NCBI GenBank assembly: GCA_964384205.1
Contig: CAYLKS010000023.1
Coordinates: 1-13,037, forward strand
Direction of reading: 5' to 3'
Origin: CAYLKS01 sp964384205 [NCBI: uncultured bacterium]
GTDB taxonomy: Bacteria > JAGOEH01
Length of the DNA: 13,037 bases
Position 1 is the first letter of the stretch; each line of letters opens with the position of its first letter. The translations under genes and the position numbers were made by a program. The notes under the pieces are model-generated. The model saw nothing but the letters and a program-made list of their open reading frames with translations. It was not told the DNA's origin and ran no database searches. Positions 9,080 through 13,037 of this stretch are shown here, in pieces.

Positions 9080-9124
9080 AAAAATATCATATATTGGAAT
9101 ATAAATAGCACAAAAATACAAGAT

Positions 9125-10081
9125 TTAATAATTATAGCATAAATAGATCAGCTCTTTAATAGATGAAATTGCAAGCCCAACGGATGTATCAGCAGCGCCA
9201 TAATAAATATAAACTTCGCTCTCATCTTTTGCAAAGTTATCAGAATCATATTCTTTAACTATCATTCCTGAAGGGAAAATAACATTTGGCACCTGACCAA
9301 CAGTTTCATATAATTCGCGTGGTTCTAAAATATTACATTTCCCACGAGCAATTACTTTTGAAGGGTCATTAAGATCCAAAAGTATTACACCAGCCTGATA
9401 AATTGGTTGATAATGTAATGCAATACCATGATAAATATGCAACCATCCATGCCTTGTTTTAATAGGAGGAGGTCCGGAACCTATTAATTCATCCCAATAA
9501 TGAAATCTTCCAGCAAAAACAGGGGCAATATAATTCCAATGTAGTAAATCATCAGATTCCGATAAAAAGACCTGAGTACCGGTTTTAGGCCCACCTTCAA
9601 CCTGAAATTTATTTGGCCTTTCAAGACGCATATATTTGCCATTAATTTTTTCCGGGAAAAGAACACCATTTCTAACATCATTTTCTGAGACAATACCCAT
9701 AAATTCAAACTGTTCAAAATCTTCTGTTTGCGCAAGTCCTAATTTACAACCTTCTTCCATATCCATTGCAAACATTATATAATAAAAATTATCTATTCTT
9801 GTAATCCTTGCATCATAACAATGATATATTTTTTCTTTTACCTCCTCAATACCTTTGAATTCTACAATTTTATTTTCAACAGAAAAATTTATTCCATCTT
9901 CACTATTTGCCATTACAAAAAATGTTTCTCGGGCTCTATTTTGGATTCTTAACATTAATTTGATAATATCATTATATTTTGTTGCTCCGGGATTAAATAC
10001 AGAAGATGGATCTTTTATATAAGATTTTATTTCTGGAATATTTTCTCTTTTAATAATTGGATTATTTTTATATCTTTCCAT
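9125..10081 (-). CDS. GH130 family beta-mannoside phosphorylase-like enzyme
   Basis: A 318-residue cytoplasmic protein (no signal peptide) of glycoside hydrolase family 130, a five-bladed propeller. Members mostly split beta-mannosides with phosphate, giving mannose-1-phosphate; a few are hydrolases. Recognisable landmarks are FNPGATKY (29-36), RIQNRARETF (45-54), YDARITRID (89-97) with D90 at the general-acid position, NGVLFPEKINGKYMRLERP (138-156), GSGPPPIKTRHGWLHIYHG (201-219) and the late YYGAAD (293-298). The conserved basic residues in RLERP and the KTRHGW/YHG region are those that hold phosphate in phosphorylases, which favours phosphorolysis over hydrolysis. Length is normal for the compact GH130 type. 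The ATG is set by AAGGAG four bases upstream. It is the first gene of the minus-strand run, just before a propeller sensor kinase of the type often placed near glycan-use genes. The exact substrate is not readable. Confidence 0.87.
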   Translation of the reverse strand: MERYKNNPIIKRENIPEIKSYIKDPSSVFNPGATKYNDIIKLMLRIQNRARETFFVMANSEDGINFSVENKIVEFKGIEEVKEKIYHCYDARITRIDNFYYIMFAMDMEEGCKLGLAQTEDFEQFEFMGIVSENDVRNGVLFPEKINGKYMRLERPNKFQVEGGPKTGTQVFLSESDDLLHWNYIAPVFAGRFHYWDELIGSGPPPIKTRHGWLHIYHGIALHYQPIYQAGVILLDLNDPSKVIARGKCNILEPRELYETVGQVPNVIFPSGMIVKEYDSDNFAKDESEVYIYYGAADTSVGLAISSIKELIYLCYNY

Positions 10082-10101
10082 ATTACTCCTTTTTTTGTTT
10101 A

Positions 10102-10130
10102 ATATTAAATAATTTTTGCCATGATGTCAA
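10102..10130 (-). promoter_or_regulatory. sigma-70-type promoter of the GH130-led operon
   Basis: On the minus strand a perfect TTGACA (10130-10125), exactly 17 bp and TAATAT (10107-10102) stand ahead of the GH130 start. Transcription would begin near 10095, giving a very short leader of about 14 nt that is nearly all ribosome binding site (AAGGAG). Only consensus and position support this. Confidence 0.6.
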
Positions 10131-10170
10131 GTTAAATTGTTTTGTCAATTTTTTGTCAAATTTTTGTCAA
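10125..10170. repeat. four TGTCAA/TTGACA direct repeats, three spaced 11 bp apart
   Basis: TGTCAA occurs at 10125-10130, 10143-10148, 10154-10159 and 10165-10170, each of the last three followed or preceded by T-runs. The last three have a strict 11-bp period, about one helical turn, so they lie on one DNA face. Read on the minus strand each is TTGACA, the -35 consensus, but only the copy at 10125 has a good -10 at 17 bp. The others may be protein-binding sites upstream of the promoter, or a chance product of T-rich sequence. Confidence 0.55.
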
Positions 10171-10202
10171 TTTATTTATCAAATTTAAATTTATTTATCA
10201 AA
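10171..10202. repeat. direct repeat of 13 bp around an AAATTTAAATTT palindrome
   Basis: TTTATTTATCAAA is present twice, at 10171-10183 and 10190-10202, 19 bp start to start. The central AAATTTAAATTT (10181-10192) is a perfect palindrome. The pair abuts the TGTCAA repeats in the divergent promoter region and could be an operator or curved A-tract DNA. AT-richness raises the chance of coincidence. Confidence 0.4.
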
Positions 10203-10266
10203 AGGTATATATTTTTTTATCTTATTAAAAAAATTAAAAATTTTCCAAAATTTTAACAAAAACATA

Positions 10267-10295
10267 TTGATTTTTATTTCTGTTATATTTAATAT
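10267..10295 (+). promoter_or_regulatory. promoter of the hydrogenase-like chemoreceptor gene
   Basis: TTGATT (10267-10272), 17 bp, TAATAT (10290-10295). The -10 hexamer and spacing equal those of the opposite-facing promoter in the same intergenic region. A start near 10302 gives a leader of about 65 nt ending in GGGAGG (10356-10361), six bases before the ATG. Supported by consensus only. Confidence 0.45.
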
Positions 10296-10367
10296 TTACA
10301 TTTAGCAAATATTTAAAAAAACAAAGTTAAAAAAAACAGGATTAGGAAAAAAACAGGGAGGCTATCA

Positions 10368-12212
10368 ATGTACTATGAAACGTTAGCAAAAGTTATTGAT
10401 GTTGATCCTGACAAATGTGTGAATTGTCATTCCTGCATAGCAGCATGTCCGGTTAAATTTTGCAATGACGGCTCAGGAGATCATGTTGAGGTTAATCAAA
10501 ATTTATGTGTTGGGTGTGGTAGTTGTATTTCAGCATGTAAACATGATGCGCGATATATAATTGATGATATTGATATATTTATAAGAGATATTAAATCAGG
10601 GAAAGAAATTATTGCGATTGTAGCTCCAGCAATCGCATCAAATTTCCCTAATAACTTTCTTAAAATAAACGGATGGCTGAAACATATTGGTGTGAAGGCT
10701 ATTTTTGATGTTAGCTTTGGCGCAGAATTAACTATAAAATCATATTTGGAATATATTAAGGAAAATAAGCCCCAAACAGTTATAGCTCAGCCATGCCCGG
10801 CTCTGGTTACCTATATCGAAATTTATCATCCGGAATTAATTCCTTATCTGGCACCAGCACATAGCCCAATGCTCCATACAATTAAAATGGCTAAAAGGTA
10901 TTATCCACAATATAAAAATGCAAAAGTATTGGTTCTTTCACCATGCGTTGCAAAAAAACGGGAATTTGAAGAAACAAAACTTGGAGACTATAATGTTACT
11001 TTTATATCATTATATAATTACTTCAAAAAACATAACATAAATATTAACCAATATAAAGAGGTGGGGTTTGATAATCCTTATCCAGAAAGAGCTGTTTTAT
11101 TCTCTTCTCCGGGTGGCTTAATGCGAACTGCTTTAAGAGAAAATGGGGATTTGCTATATAATACCAGAAAAATAGAAGGTCCGCCTCTTATATATGAATA
11201 TTTATCAAAACTGCACAAAGATATAAAAAATAAAATTTCTCCTTTACTCGTTGATTGTTTGAATTGTGAAGCAGGTTGTAATGGAGGGCCCGGGACATTA
11301 AATTTTTATAATGAAAATATAACAGCTGATGAGATGGAATATTTAAAAGAAAAAAGAAAAGATAAAATGATAAAATTTTATGAATCTAAGAAAACAATAT
11401 TTAAATCCTATAAAAAAGTTGTTAAAGATGTAATAAATAAATATTGGGAAAAAGATTTATATAATAGAAATTATGTAAATAGATCAGCAAATAATACTAT
11501 TAAAACTCCTTCTCAAAATGAATTAAATGCTATTTATAAACAAATGGGTAAGGAAAAAGAGGAAGATTTTCTTAATTGTATGTCCTGCGGATATGGGAGC
11601 TGCGAACAAATGGCTATAGCCATTTATAATGGTTTGAATAAGCCTGAAAATTGTTACCGTTATAAAGAAGTGCTTTTGGCAAATGACACAAAACTACTTG
11701 AAGAAGAACATCAAAAGCTTTTATTAGCGGAAGAAGAAAAGAAAAAAATTGAAGAAGAAGCTAAAGAAAGAATTAATTTATTACTGGGAAACGTTATTGA
11801 CAAGTTAGTTAATTTGCAAAAGATATCTACAGATTTTAGAAATCAAATTGCAACTTTAGCAGAAGAAACTTCCAAGTCTTCATCTGTTGTTAATAATTTT
11901 AATTATATCATAGATTCTATTACTGATATTGCAGAGCAAACAAATCTTTTGGCATTGAATGCTTCCATAGAAGCAGCTCGTGCCGGGGACGTTGGCAAAG
12001 GCTTTGCAGTTGTTGCTGATAATGTCCGAAAATTAGCAGAAAATGTCCAGGTAGAGGTTAAGAAAATAGATCCTTACACTAAAGATGTAAAAAATGTGTT
12101 TGATAATATCATACATAAAATAGGAATGACAATAACAGAATTTAATAGTATATTTAATATTACTGAAAGCATTTTAAAAGAAGTAAAAGAAATCAAAAAC
12201 GAACATAATTAG
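10368..12212 (+). CDS. soluble [FeFe]-hydrogenase-like sensor fused to a chemoreceptor (MCP) signalling domain
   Basis: A 614-residue cytoplasmic protein with no signal or membrane segment. Order: two ferredoxin-type [4Fe-4S] sites (C17/C20/C23/C27 and C47/C50/C53/C57); an [FeFe]-hydrogenase large-subunit domain (about 75-310) with H-cluster ligands C143 (QPCPALV), C193 ([12 protein letters not shown]), C300 and C304 ([13 protein letters not shown]); a PF04060-type Fe-S domain, C404-X2-C407-X4-C412-X16-C429; a Glu-rich coiled coil (about 440-470); and an MCP hairpin (about 470-614) with [18 protein letters not shown] and [16 protein letters not shown]. Catalytic hydrogenases carry an extra proton-relay Cys just before the first ligand; here it is P142, as in the putative sensory (HydS-like) groups. 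The likely role is to sense H2 or redox state and signal to CheA through Che[10 protein letters not shown] (497-505) is a near-consensus methylation site. P569 in the descending arm is unusual for an MCP coiled coil. The start has a clear Shine-Dalgarno. No che or hyd maturation genes are nearby. Confidence 0.93.
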   Translation: MYYETLAKVIDVDPDKCVNCHSCIAACPVKFCNDGSGDHVEVNQNLCVGCGSCISACKHDARYIIDDIDIFIRDIKSGKEIIAIVAPAIASNFPNNFLKINGWLKHIGVKAIFDVSFGAELTIKSYLEYIKENKPQTVIAQPCPALVTYIEIYHPELIPYLAPAHSPMLHTIKMAKRYYPQYKNAKVLVLSPCVAKKREFEETKLGDYNVTFISLYNYFKKHNININQYKEVGFDNPYPERAVLFSSPGGLMRTALRENGDLLYNTRKIEGPPLIYEYLSKLHKDIKNKISPLLVDCLNCEAGCNGGPGTLNFYNENITADEMEYLKEKRKDKMIKFYESKKTIFKSYKKVVKDVINKYWEKDLYNRNYVNRSANNTIKTPSQNELNAIYKQMGKEKEEDFLNCMSCGYGSCEQMAIAIYNGLNKPENCYRYKEVLLANDTKLLEEEHQKLLLAEEEKKKIEEEAKERINLLLGNVIDKLVNLQKISTDFRNQIATLAEETSKSSSVVNNFNYIIDSITDIAEQTNLLALNASIEAARAGDVGKGFAVVADNVRKLAENVQVEVKKIDPYTKDVKNVFDNIIHKIGMTITEFNSIFNITESILKEVKEIKNEHN

Positions 12213-12219
12213 AAAGAAT

Positions 12220-12240
12220 AAATAGAAATCATATCTATTT
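12220..12240 (+). other. AT-only hairpin just after the chemoreceptor stop
   Basis: AAATAGA (12220-12226) and TCTATTT (12234-12240) are perfect 7-bp inverted repeats around a 7-nt loop, 7 bp behind the TAG stop, followed by a T-rich stretch (12246-12251). Only one G-C pair is in the stem, so it is a weak terminator at best. The remainder of the spacer up to 12360 is low-complexity A/T without other visible structure. Confidence 0.3.
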
Positions 12241-12364
12241 TATAGATTTTTATAAATAAAAATAAAATTATGGTTTCATAAATTTATATTTATAAATACA
12301 AAATAATCTTTATATAAAAAAAAATTTATTATATTTTCTTATAAAAAAATACATTTTTATAACC

Positions 12365-12399
12365 GCATTAAATGAAGGATTAATGCCTCCTATTTTTTT
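12365..12399 (+). terminator. probable intrinsic terminator between the chemoreceptor and CARDB genes
   Basis: GCATTAA (12365-12371) and TTAATGC (12380-12386) pair perfectly around an 8-nt loop, and a run of seven T ends at 12399. The T-run starts six bases after the stem, which is later than ideal. An alternative stem, AGGA (12376-12379) with TCCT (12388-12391), abuts the T-run but has only four pairs and excludes the first stem. The promoter of the next gene begins right behind. Confidence 0.45.
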
Positions 12400-12401
12400 A
12401 T

Positions 12402-12430
12402 TTGACTAATATTTTTTAATCCAGTAATAT
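12402..12430 (+). promoter_or_regulatory. promoter of the CARDB-repeat protein gene
   Basis: TTGACT (12402-12407), 17 bp, TAATAT (12425-12430). It shares hexamer and spacing with the two promoters of the divergent region. A start near 12437 gives a leader of about 48 nt. It sits directly behind the terminator-like hairpin, as expected for a new transcription unit. Confidence 0.5.
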
Positions 12431-12484
12431 AAATATAGAAAGAAAGGTAGTAATTATTGTTAAACTCACAACAAGGAGGAAGCC

Positions 12485-13037
12485 ATGAAACATCTTGGCA
12501 AAAATATAATTTTTCTTATAACATTTTTGTTAGCCCTAAACGAGCTAATTTATGCGCAAGCAGATTTAGCAATAACTGATGTTAATTTTAATAGTGCAAA
12601 TAACAAATTCGTGACAATCAATATCAATATATTAAATGTAGGTCCAGACGATGCAAATAGTTTTTTAATTAATGCTTACTATAATGATAACTTGCTTACT
12701 TCAGAAAAAGGGAGAAAACTAAAAAAGAACAAAAATGCAAATTTCCAAATTAAATGGAATGTTTCTAATTTACAATCTGGCGAATATAATATCAAAATAG
12801 AAATAACTAACATATCCCCTGAGGATAACAATAATTCTAATAACTTCTATGAAACTTCTTATAATATTGAAAAAGGAGTACCCGATTTAACTGTATCCGA
12901 ACTTACAATTAATGAACAAAATAATGATCAAGTGATGATAAATGCTGTCATTAATAATGTAGGGGATGGAGATGCTGACTCATATCAGGTTTCATTCTAT
13001 TATAATAAAATAGAAGAAAATGATGATTCTTCAGAAG
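12485..13037 (+). CDS. secreted CARDB-repeat protein, 5' part only
   Basis: An open frame of 184 codons running off the right edge. The ATG follows AAGGAGG (12473-12479) by five bases, an excellent ribosome site. Residues 1-25 are a signal peptide (KNIIFLITFLLALNELIYAQA, cleavage probably after YAQ or YAQA). The mature part begins ADLAITDVNFN and shows two tandem CARDB-type beta-sandwich repeats: about 26-108 (VTININILNVGP, then LQSGEYNIKIEI and an Asn-rich turn) and from about 113 (PDLTVSELTINE, MINAVINNVGDGDADSY). CARDB modules are cell-adhesion-like exported domains usually found in large surface or secreted proteins. What follows (catalytic domain or sorting tail) lies outside the window. 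Function beyond export and likely binding cannot be stated. Confidence 0.85.
   Translation, partial: MKHLGKNIIFLITFLLALNELIYAQADLAITDVNFNSANNKFVTININILNVGPDDANSFLINAYYNDNLLTSEKGRKLKKNKNANFQIKWNVSNLQSGEYNIKIEITNISPEDNNNSNNFYETSYNIEKGVPDLTVSELTINEQNNDQVMINAVINNVGDGDADSYQVSFYYNKIEENDDSSE

Noticed and set aside
9076-9090. Four-codon leader frame ATG-ATA-TTT-TTA-TGA overlapping the kinase start
   Set aside because: The ATGA overlap is tidy, but no Shine-Dalgarno precedes it and such frames arise easily in AT-rich sequence.
9080-9121. TTG at 9121 as the start of the hybrid kinase
   Set aside because: It has no ribosome binding site, adds 14 residues ahead of an otherwise clean signal peptide, and would leave only 3 bp to the previous gene. 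The ATG at 9079 heads the hydrophobic signal directly.
10125-10202. Short CRISPR-like array or iteron origin
   Set aside because: The repeat units are only 6-13 bp, the spacing is too short for spacers, and no Cas or replication-initiator gene is present.
12365-12391. H-type pseudoknot joining loop AGGA with downstream TCCT
   Set aside because: The connecting loop would be one base long and could not span the seven-pair stem.

Overview
The window is very AT-rich throughout (by eye roughly three quarters A+T). It reads like a chromosomal stretch of an anaerobic, Gram-negative-type bacterium. The signs are a lipoprotein signal peptide, a sensor with a large exported double beta-propeller, an oxygen-sensitive Fe-S cysteine desulfidase, and an [FeFe]-hydrogenase-like sensor. 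Most starts have clear Shine-Dalgarno sequences (AGGAG/GGAGG), which argues against a typical Bacteroidota genome. A spirochaete or a little-cultured FCB-type lineage would fit, but the sequence does not settle the taxon. No tRNA, rRNA, CRISPR array or insertion sequence was seen.

Layout. Positions 1-150 are non-coding apart from an odd C-rich patch. Five minus-strand genes then run from 10081 down to 151. In transcription order they are a GH130 mannoside phosphorylase-like enzyme, a giant hybrid sensor kinase (double propeller, Y_Y_Y, membrane segment, PAS-PAS, kinase, receiver), a lipoprotein with a degenerate alkaline-phosphatase/NPP fold, an L-cysteine desulfidase (cyuA), and a cation/proton antiporter with a CBS pair. 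Gaps are 45, 28, 85 and 5 bp. An extended -10 in the 85-bp gap suggests that cyuA and the antiporter can also be transcribed alone.

A 286-bp divergent intergenic region (10082-10367) carries promoter-like sequences facing both ways and a run of TTGACA repeats spaced 11 bp apart. To its right on the plus strand is the most notable gene, 10368-12212. It encodes a soluble protein fusing two ferredoxin clusters, an [FeFe]-hydrogenase H-cluster domain, a four-cysteine Fe-S domain and a chemoreceptor signalling hairpin. It looks like a cytoplasmic hydrogen or redox chemoreceptor. After a hairpin and a new promoter comes the start of a secreted CARDB-repeat protein, cut by the right edge.

Functional reading. 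The left block may couple sensing of an extracellular carbohydrate (propeller kinase) to mannoside phosphorolysis, with cysteine breakdown (pyruvate, sulfide, ammonia) and ion/pH homeostasis as a separable sub-operon. The right block links hydrogen/redox state to motility or another Che-type pathway. No CheA/CheW, hydrogenase maturase (HydEFG) or DNA-binding response regulator lies in the window, so partners must be elsewhere.
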